The notes under the pieces: generated by a model
What the model was told of the DNA's origin: nothing
The model's input: only the letters and a program-made list of their open reading frames with translations
Databases searched by the model: none
Shown: positions 1 through 6,639 of the stretch, piece by piece
Position numbering within the stretch: the first letter of the stretch is position 1
How the letters are laid out: the number at the start of each line of letters is the position of its first letter
Source of the DNA: an uncultured Verrucomicrobiota bacterium
GTDB lineage: Bacteria > Verrucomicrobiota > Verrucomicrobiia > Limisphaerales > UBA9464
Length of the DNA stretch: 9,390 bases
Assembly (NCBI GenBank): GCA_903864375.1
Contig: CAIPFS010000299.1
Location: 1 to 9,390, forward strand
Direction: 5' to 3'
Position numbers and translations under genes: made by a program

Positions 1-27
1 ACCGGGACGTTCGGGGACGGGGTCCAG

Positions 28-78
28 CCCTGCCGACTGGAAAGTCGGCGGCACGGCAGACAAGAATGTCTGCGCTAC
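28..78. repeat. REP-like double palindrome
   Basis: Two perfect 7-bp hairpins lie back to back. The first is GCCGACT (32-38), loop GGAA, AGTCGGC (43-49). The second is GCAGACA (56-62), loop AGAA, TGTCTGC (67-73). They are 6 bp apart and sit in the spacer before the first gene. The architecture resembles REP/BIME-type intergenic elements. An 11-mer from its centre, GTCGGCGGCAC (44-54), recurs at 5036-5046 in another spacer, which supports a genome-wide repeat. It could also end transcription of a gene left of the window, but there is no T-run after either stem. The repeat-family assignment is inference. Confidence 0.55.
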
Positions 79-172
79 CCTGTGAAGCAGGCGAAGCCAA
101 TGGGCCGTCCGCAGGACCGCCCCTTTTTCAATTGCCCTTGCCCGTCCCTCCGGCTCCCCGCAGCCTCGAGCC

Positions 173-2500
173 ATGCGCGTCGGAATTTTGTGGGGAATGC
201 TCTGCACATCACTGGGTCTGCTGGCGGAGGAAATCCCACCCTGGGATGCCATGAACTACGGCAACTGGCTGGCCTCCTCGGTCACCCTGCCCTGGTCGAA
301 AAATGGTGAAGACCTCGACGGCATCGTCCTCAAGGGGATCACGTTCACGTTGGGACCCGTTCACGCCACCTTTGACACGGCCGAATTGCGTTGGGCCGCT
401 GCCACTTCCGGCGGCGAATTCCGGCGGATGGGTACTCCCTTTGATGGCACCCATCGGCCCCCGGAAAAGTCCCGACCCGCACTGACCGGCGGCGTGCTTC
501 TCGGCACCTCGCACGGCCCCGGATGGGCCGTCGAGGGGGATTGGCGCGACCGCCGGATCGAGCCGTACGTCCCGATTCCCCGGGAGCAGGCGCATTACCT
601 CGGCCTGATACGCGCCGATGGTCGGGGTGTCCTCCATTACAGTGTCGGCGATGCGACCCTTTTCGAAGCTCCCTCATCGGAAGTCATTGGCCCGACCCCA
701 GTCTTCGTTCGCTCCATCGCCGTGGGACCGCATCAGCAATCGCTATCGCTTTTGGTCACCGAAGATCGGTTGGAGTACCGCGACCATACGGCTTTTGATG
801 GAAGGTACTCCGCCGCCGACTCTCCCTTTGTCTTTCTGGGGAAAAACGCGGCTTTTCTCGATCGCGTACCGCACGGCGCCCGCTGGAAAATCATCACCGG
901 AACGAGGCTTACCCTGGAGCTGCCTCCGACGGTGAAGGAAGAGGTCTTCACCCTGACGGTCGGACGCGTTGAACTGAATCAGCGGGAACAATGGCGTCCC
1001 AAATCCGATGCCATCGGGTCGAGGACGGTGGCCGCCCTGGTATCGGCAGCCCGGCTGGCCGACGCCAAGGTCAATTGGAAGCCCCGATTTGACACCACCC
1101 TCTCCATCCCGGGGCGATTGGGTCCGGCCACGGGAGGCTACGTCATCGATAGTCTGCCCATGCCCAACCCGAACCCTTGGAAAGCCTGGATGCGTCCCAG
1201 CGGATTCGACTTTTTTGCGGATGGCCGGTCGGCGGCGGTCTGCACCTGGAGCGGCGATGTGTGGCTGGTTTTCGGACTCACGGGAGATCTGGGTCAGGTC
1301 ACCTGGAAACGACTGGCCGCCGGACTTTTCCAACCGCTCGGACTCAAAATCCGTGACGGTCACATCTTTGTCCTCTGTCGCGACCAAATCGCCCGCCTCG
1401 ACGATATCGATGGCGATGGCGAGCCCGACGAAATCGCCAATTTCAATAACGACGTCAGTGTCACCCCCAACTTTCATGAGTTCGCCCTCGATCTTCAGGC
1501 GGATTCTCAGGGGAATTTCTTCTTCACCAAGGGAGGCCCGCTGCTGGGGACGGAGTATTGGGATCCGACCGGCGCCCACAATGGTTGCGTCGTGAAGGTC
1601 TCGTCGGACGGACTTCAATTGAACCGGTATGCGACGGGTTTGCGGGCCCCCAACGGATCGGGAATGAGCCCCCGGGATGAGTTGGTTTGCAGCGACAACG
1701 AAGGCATCTGGACCCCGGTCTGTCGGTTGAATTGGATCAAGGCCGGTGGCTTTTACGGTGCCATGGGAATGGACCACCGTGAGACCCCGCCCACCGCACC
1801 CGATTCCCCCCTCTGCTGGCTTCCCTATGCCGTCGACAATTCATCCGGGTCCCAGGTCTGGGCCGACCCGCGCTTCGGTCCGCTGGGGGGAAGTTTGTTT
1901 CATCTCAGTTATGGCAAATGCCGGGCCTTTCAGGTCTTGACCCAATCGGTCGGTGGAACCCTGCAAGGCGGGGTTGTTCCCCTGCCCTGGCGCTTTGAAT
2001 CATCCGCCATGCGGGGACGCTCAAATCCTGGCGATGGCTCGCTCTGGATCGCCGGGCTGAAGGGATGGCAGACCACCGCCGCGAATGACGGCGCGTTGCA
2101 TCGGGTGCGCTGGACCGGTGGTGAATTCCCGGTCGTGACCGGTCTTGCCGTCCATCAGAACGGACTCGAATTCCAATTTGGCCAGGCCATGGATGCCGGG
2201 ACGTTGGCCGACCCCGGCAATTGGAGCGTCCAATGGTGGAATTACCATTGGAGCAGCCAGTACGGGTCCGATTTGTATTCCGTTTCCAACCCGCAACATC
2301 AGACCGGAAAAAAGGGGGAACTGAAGGGCGACGTCGTGGAAATTCGGTCCGTCCAGCCCGGACCCGATGGAAAATCAGTTCAAATCGAGTTGGGCCGGAT
2401 TCCAACCGTCATGCAAGTCATGGTGCGGGCAAACCTGCAAACGGGCGCGGGAAAGCCGTTCCCCCTGGAATACTACGGCACGATCAACGCGGTGCCCTGA
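173..2500 (+). CDS. Secreted DUF6797 / beta-propeller protein
   Basis: A 775-residue exported protein of unknown substrate. Residues 1-19 form a signal peptide (MR, then hydrophobic VGILWGMLCTSLGLL, then A before EE), so it should act in the periplasm or outside. Residues about 25-190 resemble DUF6797, with FDTAELRWAA, GTPFDGTH and SHGPGWAVEGDWRD matching the family's pattern. Residues about 320-600 read as a beta-propeller of the PQQ-sugar-dehydrogenase/sorbosone-dehydrogenase-like type, with an Asp-rich calcium-type loop, DDIDGDGEPDE. The C-terminal 130 residues (NWSVQWWNYHWSSQYGSDLY, then a VMQVMVRANL stretch) match the tail often found in large verrucomicrobial and planctomycetal proteins of this group. 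Many relatives add a cytochrome c domain; there is no CxxCH here. The start was chosen because it begins the signal peptide; no Shine-Dalgarno is visible. Catalytic activity cannot be inferred. Confidence 0.85.
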   Translation: MRVGILWGMLCTSLGLLAEEIPPWDAMNYGNWLASSVTLPWSKNGEDLDGIVLKGITFTLGPVHATFDTAELRWAAATSGGEFRRMGTPFDGTHRPPEKSRPALTGGVLLGTSHGPGWAVEGDWRDRRIEPYVPIPREQAHYLGLIRADGRGVLHYSVGDATLFEAPSSEVIGPTPVFVRSIAVGPHQQSLSLLVTEDRLEYRDHTAFDGRYSAADSPFVFLGKNAAFLDRVPHGARWKIITGTRLTLELPPTVKEEVFTLTVGRVELNQREQWRPKSDAIGSRTVAALVSAARLADAKVNWKPRFDTTLSIPGRLGPATGGYVIDSLPMPNPNPWKAWMRPSGFDFFADGRSAAVCTWSGDVWLVFGLTGDLGQVTWKRLAAGLFQPLGLKIRDGHIFVLCRDQIARLDDIDGDGEPDEIANFNNDVSVTPNFHEFALDLQADSQGNFFFTKGGPLLGTEYWDPTGAHNGCVVKVSSDGLQLNRYATGLRAPNGSGMSPRDELVCSDNEGIWTPVCRLNWIKAGGFYGAMGMDHRETPPTAPDSPLCWLPYAVDNSSGSQVWADPRFGPLGGSLFHLSYGKCRAFQVLTQSVGGTLQGGVVPLPWRFESSAMRGRSNPGDGSLWIAGLKGWQTTAANDGALHRVRWTGGEFPVVTGLAVHQNGLEFQFGQAMDAGTLADPGNWSVQWWNYHWSSQYGSDLYSVSNPQHQTGKKGELKGDVVEIRSVQPGPDGKSVQIELGRIPTVMQVMVRANLQTGAGKPFPLEYYGTINAVP

Positions 2501-2686
2501 CCGGGAGTCTATTTCGGTGGAACACCGATGAAGGATGGATATCTGGCGATGAAAGCGACTGGCGAATTCAGAGTGAGGAACTCCAAGTTTGAGGGCTGAA
2601 AGACTCCTCCTCGTAGCACGGCCACTCCACCTGCCCCAGAGGAATGCCATAAAGAGATATCATCCGCTGATGGGTCAGGTACCCGC
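2501..2686. other. Convergent spacer
   Basis: Spacer between the converging propeller gene and the minus-strand pair. It holds a small perfect hairpin, TCGGTG-GAA-CACCGA (2514-2528), 14 bp past the stop codon. No T-run follows on either strand, so a terminator role is only possible. No convincing gene is seen. Confidence 0.4.
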
Positions 2687-3064
2687 CTACTCAATATCGG
2701 CGGACAACAACCGTCGCCCGCGACAGCGCCGATGGGGTTCGGGCGTCCGCGTCCGCTCCCATCGTCCACCCAACAGACGACGCGGGTGGCCCTGAAATTC
2801 GTCGAGGGATGGAAGACCGTCCTTCAATTCTCCCGTCTGCCAACGCCGCCCCGCCGCCACAAGACACCATCGCCAGGTGGATCGTTCCACGGAAAGGTAA
2901 AGCTGCCGGTCTTTGCGCCAATAGACATCGATGACGGAGTCGGGCCGGGCAGTCTGCGCCGCCAGCAATGGATAAGGGACCGGTGGCCGGGCCAGATCCG
3001 GTTGAGAATCGAAAACACTCCGCATCTCCAGATGGTGAAGCCACAGGAACTGTCTCAAGTTCAC
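2687..3064 (-). CDS. Unknown tandem paralogue, downstream copy
   Basis: A 125-residue protein of a family I do not recognise. It aligns without gaps to the neighbouring gene (3166-3537) over about 97 residues, at roughly 53 identities counted by hand. Many other differences are conservative (I/V, D/E, K/R, F/Y), which is good evidence that the minus strand is translated. Shared blocks: VPYPLLAA (29-36), DVYWR (46-50), DR.L.LSV (52-59), W.WC (64-67), RWQ.G (74-78), DG.P (82-85) and EFQ (89-91). It is rich in Arg and Trp, with no signal peptide or membrane segment. The start is GTG at 3064, which matches the ATG of the paralogue and gives near-equal lengths (125 and 123). The alternative is ATG at 3169, overlapping the upstream stop as ATGA; that adds 35 residues with no counterpart in the sister gene. 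The C-terminal 25 residues diverge between copies. Confidence 0.65.
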   Translation of the reverse strand: MNLRQFLWLHHLEMRSVFDSQPDLARPPVPYPLLAAQTARPDSVIDVYWRKDRQLYLSVERSTWRWCLVAAGRRWQTGELKDGLPSLDEFQGHPRRLLGGRWERTRTPEPHRRCRGRRLLSADIE

Positions 3065-3165
3065 GGGTGGCTGGACGCACCAGGCCGAAAAAAGGTTACA
3101 CGGTTTCATTTCAGAAAAAATCACATTCCGGGAGGGTGAAATGGACTTCTGCCGGGCACCGGGGC

Positions 3166-3537
3166 TCATGCGCCGAACCGTCCCTCCCTTACCCGGCAAT
3201 CGCCGGAATCGGGGTCAAAAACCCGCACGGCAACTTTTTCCCGGATTCTCCGGGCCGGGAGCCTTTGAAACTCGATGAACTCTGGAATTCCATCTCGAAC
3301 CGCGCCGGATTGCCATCGCTGTCCCGGGCAGATGGCACACCAGTTCCATCGCTGGCGGTCCACGGACAGAAACAAACGACGGTCGCTCCTCCAATACACG
3401 TCGACAACGGCCGCGGGTGAGGAATCCCATGCGGCCAGAAGGGGATATGGGACGAAGGGGCGAGCCACATCCGTCCGGTTGTCAAAGGTACTCCGATGGT
3501 CCAGTCCGTGACACCAGACAAACCTCCGGAGATTCAT
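3166..3537 (-). CDS. Unknown tandem paralogue, upstream copy
   Basis: A 123-residue, probably soluble protein and the first of a tandem pair on the minus strand. No known domain was recognised. Conserved with its sister: NLR.F.W.H at the N-terminus, VPYPLLAA (29-36), VDVYWR (45-50), W.WC (64-67), RWQ (74-76), DG.P (82-85) and EFQ (89-91). Two extra cysteines (C9 and C70) are not shared, so a metal site common to the family is unlikely from these alone. The start at 3537 is supported by a GAGG Shine-Dalgarno 8 nt upstream and by the homology boundary. The longer frame back to 3600 has only an anti-SD-like CTCCTT before its ATG. The stop overlaps ATG 3169 as ATGA, so the pair may be co-transcribed. 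The aromatic and basic composition could suit a nucleic-acid or protein-binding role, but nothing proves it. Confidence 0.7.
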   Translation of the reverse strand: MNLRRFVWCHGLDHRSTFDNRTDVARPFVPYPLLAAWDSSPAAVVDVYWRSDRRLFLSVDRQRWNWCAICPGQRWQSGAVRDGIPEFIEFQRLPARRIREKVAVRVFDPDSGDCRVREGRFGA

Positions 3538-3623
3538 AGTCGAAACCTCAGTGACTTCAGGCATCCCGGGTGAATACCGAAGTGTCAGGACGGTCTCCAT
3601 AAGGAGAAATACCCAGATCGAAG

Positions 3624-3641
3624 CCCTGAGATTACTCAGGG
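3624..3641. promoter_or_regulatory. Perfect 7-bp dyad in divergent spacer
   Basis: CCCTGAG (3624-3630), loop ATTA, CTCAGGG (3635-3641). It lies 87 bp upstream of the minus-strand pair's start and about 300 bp upstream of trpS. No T-run follows, so a repressor-type operator or a transcript hairpin is more likely than a terminator. The function is inference. Confidence 0.3.
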
Positions 3642-3856
3642 AACCTGAATCAATCTAAAATATTGCCCTTGATTGCCCACATCCACCGTCCAGAAAGCGG
3701 GACTGAATGTGGCCAGGAACCTTGAGGATTGAATCCCGGCGCGACGCTGATCACGGCTCAGCCGGAGTCCATGGCGAATGGATTGGGCTTATAGCTTTGG
3801 AAATAGAGCGTGGTAAAACCGGGAAGGAATCGGGTATGGCCAGGTCGGCGTTGACA

Positions 3857-3885
3857 CCGGCTTCTGCCCCCTCGGGGGCTGCCGG
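3857..3885 (+). promoter_or_regulatory. Nested hairpin in trpS leader
   Basis: CCGGC (3857-3861) pairs with GCCGG (3881-3885), and inside it GCCCC (3866-3870) pairs with GGGGC (3875-3879) around loop CTCG. The left side has a 4-nt bulge and the right side a 1-nt bulge. The structure ends 52 nt before the trpS ATG and is followed, after a few bases, by the T-rich stretch TAATTTGCTTTCC. It could be an attenuator, an upstream terminator or a protein-binding hairpin. It lacks T-box hallmarks. Confidence 0.35.
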
Positions 3886-3937
3886 GTCTGGCGTAATTTG
3901 CTTTCCTGTTCCCGGCCCCATCCCTTCCACTCCCCGC

Positions 3938-4918
3938 ATGCGAATTCTCACGGGCATCCAGCCCAGCGGTGCGTTGCACCTCGGCAACTACTTTGGAGCC
4001 ATGCTTCCGGCCATCGGACTCCAGAACGAAGGGGAGGCCTTCTATTTCATTGCCGACTACCACTCCATGACCTCGCTGACGGATGCCAGGCTCCGGCGGC
4101 AATACACCCTGGATGTGGCCCTCGATTTCCTGGCCTGCGGACTCGACCCGGCCCGATGCATTTTCTGGAAACAATCCGATACGCCGGAGCATACGGAACT
4201 GGCATGGATTCTCTCCACCGTGACCCCCATGGGATTGTTGGAGCGATGCCACAGCTACAAGGACAAGATCGCCCGACTTGCAGATGGCGATGCCGGAGCT
4301 GTCAACCACGGTTTGTTTGCCTACCCGGTGCTGATGGCTGCCGACATCCTGCTCTACGGTTCCCACATCGTTCCGGTCGGCAAGGACCAGAAGCAACACC
4401 TGGAAGTCACCCGCGATATCGCCATCAAATTCAATCTGTTGTACGGCGAGACCTTCGTGGTTCCCGAACCGCGCATTCGCGAAGAGGTCGCCCTCGTCCC
4501 CGGAACCGATGGCCAAAAGATGAGCAAGAGTTACGGAAACACGATTGAGCTCTTCGGCGATGAGAAGGCCATCCGAAAGAAAATCATGGCCATTCAAACC
4601 GACAGCCGGCTTCCCGCCGAACCCAAGCCCGATGCCGGGAAAAACAATGCCATCCAATTGCTCAAGCTGGTGGCTCCCGCAGCGGTGGCAGCGGAATGGG
4701 AGGAAAAATTGCGCATCGGAGGCACCGGCTACGGCGATGTGAAAAAGGCCCTGTTCGCACATTACTGGGATTATTTTGCGCCGGCCCGTCAGCGGCGCGC
4801 CGAGCTGGCATCCGATCTGGACCACGTTCACGCGCTGCTGCGCAGCGGCGCCGAACGCGCCCGCACGGCCGCCCGACCCATCCTCACCCGGGCCCGCGAG
4901 GCGGCAGGACTGACATAG
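3938..4918 (+). CDS. trpS: Tryptophanyl-tRNA synthetase
   Basis: Cytoplasmic class Ic aminoacyl-tRNA synthetase that charges tRNA-Trp with tryptophan using ATP. At 326 residues it has the usual bacterial TrpS length. The N-terminus MRILTGIQPSGALHLGNY holds the HIGH-type signature (HLGN, residues 14-17), followed by FIADYHSMTSL typical of the substrate pocket. AYPVLMAADILLY and VPVGKDQKQHLEVTRDIA are signature stretches of the Rossmann domain, and KMSKS (194-198) is intact. The C-terminal helical part (about 200-326) recognises the anticodon. The start at 3938 was chosen because the conserved protein begins there; the open frame extends upstream to 3707 with unrelated sequence. No Shine-Dalgarno is visible. 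The gene appears monocistronic, with a terminator hairpin about 135 bp downstream. Confidence 0.97.
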   Translation: MRILTGIQPSGALHLGNYFGAMLPAIGLQNEGEAFYFIADYHSMTSLTDARLRRQYTLDVALDFLACGLDPARCIFWKQSDTPEHTELAWILSTVTPMGLLERCHSYKDKIARLADGDAGAVNHGLFAYPVLMAADILLYGSHIVPVGKDQKQHLEVTRDIAIKFNLLYGETFVVPEPRIREEVALVPGTDGQKMSKSYGNTIELFGDEKAIRKKIMAIQTDSRLPAEPKPDAGKNNAIQLLKLVAPAAVAAEWEEKLRIGGTGYGDVKKALFAHYWDYFAPARQRRAELASDLDHVHALLRSGAERARTAARPILTRAREAAGLT

Positions 4919-5035
4919 GCCCACCCGTTCAGCCGGGAAGGTGACAGCGCCGGAAGGAAAGGATGCCCTGGGGAACCAACAGGCAATCCGATCACCTCAT
5001 TTCTCGGCTCATTTCCGGGTAAAAGGGTGGGCCAC

Positions 5036-5080
5036 GTCGGCGGCACAAGGTGGAAGCGGCGTCCCGCCGCTTCTACTTTT
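5036..5080 (+). terminator. Intrinsic terminator after trpS
   Basis: Perfect 8-bp stem AAGCGGCG (5054-5061), loop TCC, CGCCGCTT (5065-5072), then CTACTTTTCTT. It fits a rho-independent terminator for trpS and sits 24 bp from the converging HAD gene's stop. The left part (5036-5046, GTCGGCGGCAC) is shared with the repeat at 28-78, so the terminator may be part of, or derived from, that repeat family. Confidence 0.6.
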
Positions 5081-5096
5081 CTTCCCCCGCCGGCGG

Positions 5097-5738
5097 TTAC
5101 AACAACAACCGGGCAATGTCGTCGTAGGTGGACACCACTTCATCCGCCTCGGTCAACGCCGATGGGGGCAATGAATTCGTGATGGCAACCACCCGCATGC
5201 CCGCCTGTTTTCCGGCGCGGACCCCGGCCGCCGAATCTTCAATCACCACACAATCCCCGGGGGCAACACCCAACCGCTCCGCAGCCCTCAGGAAAACATC
5301 CGGAAAGGGCTTCGGACGCCCCACATCCTCCACACTGACGACCTGCGAAAAATGAGGTCTAAGCCCCTCCATCCCCAGGACCACCTCAATCACCGCGTGC
5401 AACGACCCTGAAGCGACGGCCAGGGGAGTGACGTCCGCCAGTCGCCGGACGAGGTTTGGAACCCCTGGAAAAATGGGTGTCTCCCGGCGAATCAGATCGA
5501 TGAACCGGTTTTGCTTGAGCGCCGTCAGGTCAGCCAGCGGCTGAGGGGGCTGATGTCGGGCGATGAAATCCGTCCACAAGGCCAGGTCGGAACGCCCATA
5601 ATAGTCCGGAAAATGGACCCCATGCGAGTCACCGTACCCCAACTCGTCAAATATCTCGCGAAACGCACGCTCATGACGCGGCTCGCTGTCGATGATGACT
5701 CCATCCATGTCGAAAATGACGGCCTGATACGGTTTCAT
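5097..5738 (-). CDS. HAD-IA phosphatase, beta-phosphoglucomutase-like
   Basis: A 213-residue cytoplasmic haloacid-dehalogenase-superfamily hydrolase, probably acting on a small sugar phosphate or similar phosphorylated metabolite. All four motifs are present: motif I FDMDGVIIDSEP (nucleophile D10, acid/base D12), motif II VASGS (S110), motif III GRPKP (K143) and motif IV VIEDSAAG (E167-D168). The helical C1 cap, about residues 20-85, fits subfamily IA. Motif I ending in DSEP and KPFPDVFL are typical of the beta-phosphoglucomutase-like branch, but hydrolase and mutase members cannot be told apart here. The start at 5738 directly precedes motif I by the usual 8 residues; the frame upstream to 5924 is antisense to exbB's leader. 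No Shine-Dalgarno is seen. It converges on trpS and diverges from the exb operon, so it is probably its own transcript. Confidence 0.92.
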   Translation of the reverse strand: MKPYQAVIFDMDGVIIDSEPRHERAFREIFDELGYGDSHGVHFPDYYGRSDLALWTDFIARHQPPQPLADLTALKQNRFIDLIRRETPIFPGVPNLVRRLADVTPLAVASGSLHAVIEVVLGMEGLRPHFSQVVSVEDVGRPKPFPDVFLRAAERLGVAPGDCVVIEDSAAGVRAGKQAGMRVVAITNSLPPSALTEADEVVSTYDDIARLLL

Positions 5739-5868
5739 TTGAGCGGCGTATTGGCGGGGCGGAACCCCGCGGTGGCAAGCGGATAATCCTTCGTCCGAAA
5801 GAATGCCGCCTTCAGGCCCCCCTGTTCCTCCCTTTACCCGCATGCGCACCCCGCCTATAACGGACGGG
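5739..5868. other. Divergent HAD/exbB spacer
   Basis: Short divergent spacer holding the HAD gene's 5' leader and the exbB promoter. A hairpin GCGGGG-CGGAA-CCCCGC (5754-5770) lies 16 bp upstream of the HAD start, where it would fold in the HAD leader RNA. Confidence 0.4.
5833..5861 (+). promoter_or_regulatory. Candidate sigma-70 promoter of the exb operon
   Basis: TTTACC (5833-5838, 4 of 6 to TTGACA) and TATAAC (5856-5861, 5 of 6 to TATAAT), with the ideal 17-bp spacer. The expected transcript start is about 5867-5869. That would make the exbB ATG at 5869 leaderless, or leave a leader of about 55 nt if translation starts at 5923. Prediction by eye only. Confidence 0.45.
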
Positions 5869-6639
5869 ATGCTTGGCGTCCTTATTGCTTTGGGGGAAAA
5901 CCCCGCGCCCGTCCGTTCCACCATGGCCTCCGGCCTGGCTGGCTACGGCATTGTCTTCTGGCTGTTGTTGTTCCTGACGGCCATCACCGTGGCCGTGACC
6001 ATCGAGCGCATCCTGCTCTACCGGCGCGAGCAAATCGATTTCGCTCAATTTCTTGCCGGTGTTCGCACGGTTTTGAAGCGCGACAATGTGCTGGAGGCGC
6101 TTTCCATCTGCGAGGCCACTCCCGGGCCGGTGGCCCGACTCGTGAAGGCAGCCATCCTCGCCCGTGACGGAGGGCGGGAGCGCATTGCCGAGGCCGTCCA
6201 CGAAGCCGGACGTCGCGAGATGCCGATCCTTGAGGCGCGGCTGCCCTTCCTGGCCACCATCACCCAAATCGCCCCGTTGCTGGGAGTACTAGGAACCCTC
6301 CTGGGGTTCGCCGGTGTCTTCAGTGAGTTGCGCCAGCCCGGGACCATGGAACCCGGCTTCGCTGCCGGCTATGCCGCCCCGGGAGAACTGTTCGGCGGCG
6401 TGCTGAGCGCCCTGTACTCCGCGGCCCTGGGGGTGGGATTGGCGGTGGTCGGACAGTCCGCTCACAACTACCTCATTGCCAAAATCGACCACTTGCAGCG
6501 CGACCTCGAACGGGCGGGTGACGAAGCCTTGAAATTGTTGACCCAGGATGGCGGCAATGGTGGCAGTGGCGGTCCATCCAATCCGTCCATTCCTTCAGGC
6601 AATGCCCACGCCCCCACCCAGCCGCTGGTGGTGCCATGA
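5869..6639 (+). CDS. exbB: ExbB/TolQ/MotA-family transport subunit
   Basis: Inner-membrane subunit of an Exb-type motor that with ExbD energises TonB. 256 residues with the MotA/TolQ/ExbB layout: TM1 about 26-45 (WLLLFLTAITVAV then ER), a cytoplasmic domain with LEALSICE and GPVARLVKAAI, TM2 about 126-150 (ATITQIAPLLGVLGTLLGF, keeping the conserved Thr at 143) and TM3 about 177-198. TM3 departs from the family: the usual Glu and the Thr five residues on align with S180 and A185, and the later Pro of the GLxVAIPA motif is Val. The tail from 226 is Gly/Pro/Ser-rich. The start is uncertain: 5869 sits right at the predicted transcript start, while 5923 (MASGLAGYG) gives 238 residues; neither has a clear Shine-Dalgarno. 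The stop overlaps exbD as ATGA (6636-6639), indicating translational coupling. Confidence 0.85.
   Translation: MLGVLIALGENPAPVRSTMASGLAGYGIVFWLLLFLTAITVAVTIERILLYRREQIDFAQFLAGVRTVLKRDNVLEALSICEATPGPVARLVKAAILARDGGRERIAEAVHEAGRREMPILEARLPFLATITQIAPLLGVLGTLLGFAGVFSELRQPGTMEPGFAAGYAAPGELFGGVLSALYSAALGVGLAVVGQSAHNYLIAKIDHLQRDLERAGDEALKLLTQDGGNGGSGGPSNPSIPSGNAHAPTQPLVVP

Larger units (their letters stand above)
3538..3937. other. Divergent spacer upstream of trpS
   Basis: About 400 bases between the minus-strand pair and trpS. It is locally AT-richer around 3601-3660 (26 of 60 bases are G or C). It carries two strong hairpins, listed separately. An open frame runs into trpS from 3707, but its N-terminal 77 residues have no place in the TrpS fold, so I treat it as noncoding leader. 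No convincing sigma-70 promoter pair was found in either direction. Confidence 0.5.

Noticed and set aside
173..232. Lipoprotein signal in the first gene (Cys at residue 11)
   Set aside because: The residues before the Cys are G-M-L, which do not fit a lipobox with small residues at -1, and the Cys is within the hydrophobic core.
743..1777. 344-codon minus-strand frame opposite the first gene
   Set aside because: Antisense to a protein with a clear domain match; translation shows no coherent fold or motif.
2968..3420. 150-codon plus-strand frame over the tandem pair
   Set aside because: The two minus-strand frames align with conservative substitutions; this plus frame spans both copies without repeat structure of its own.
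3851..3856. Perfect TTGACA as a trpS -35 box
   Set aside because: At the right spacing downstream lies GGGGGC inside a hairpin, not a -10 box.
3758..4924. 388-codon minus-strand open frame opposite trpS
   Set aside because: Shadow of the high-GC trpS gene; the plus strand encodes an unmistakable TrpS with both signature motifs.
5739..5924. N-terminal extension of the HAD phosphatase up to 5924
   Set aside because: The family begins a few residues before motif I; the extension is antisense to exbB's promoter and start.
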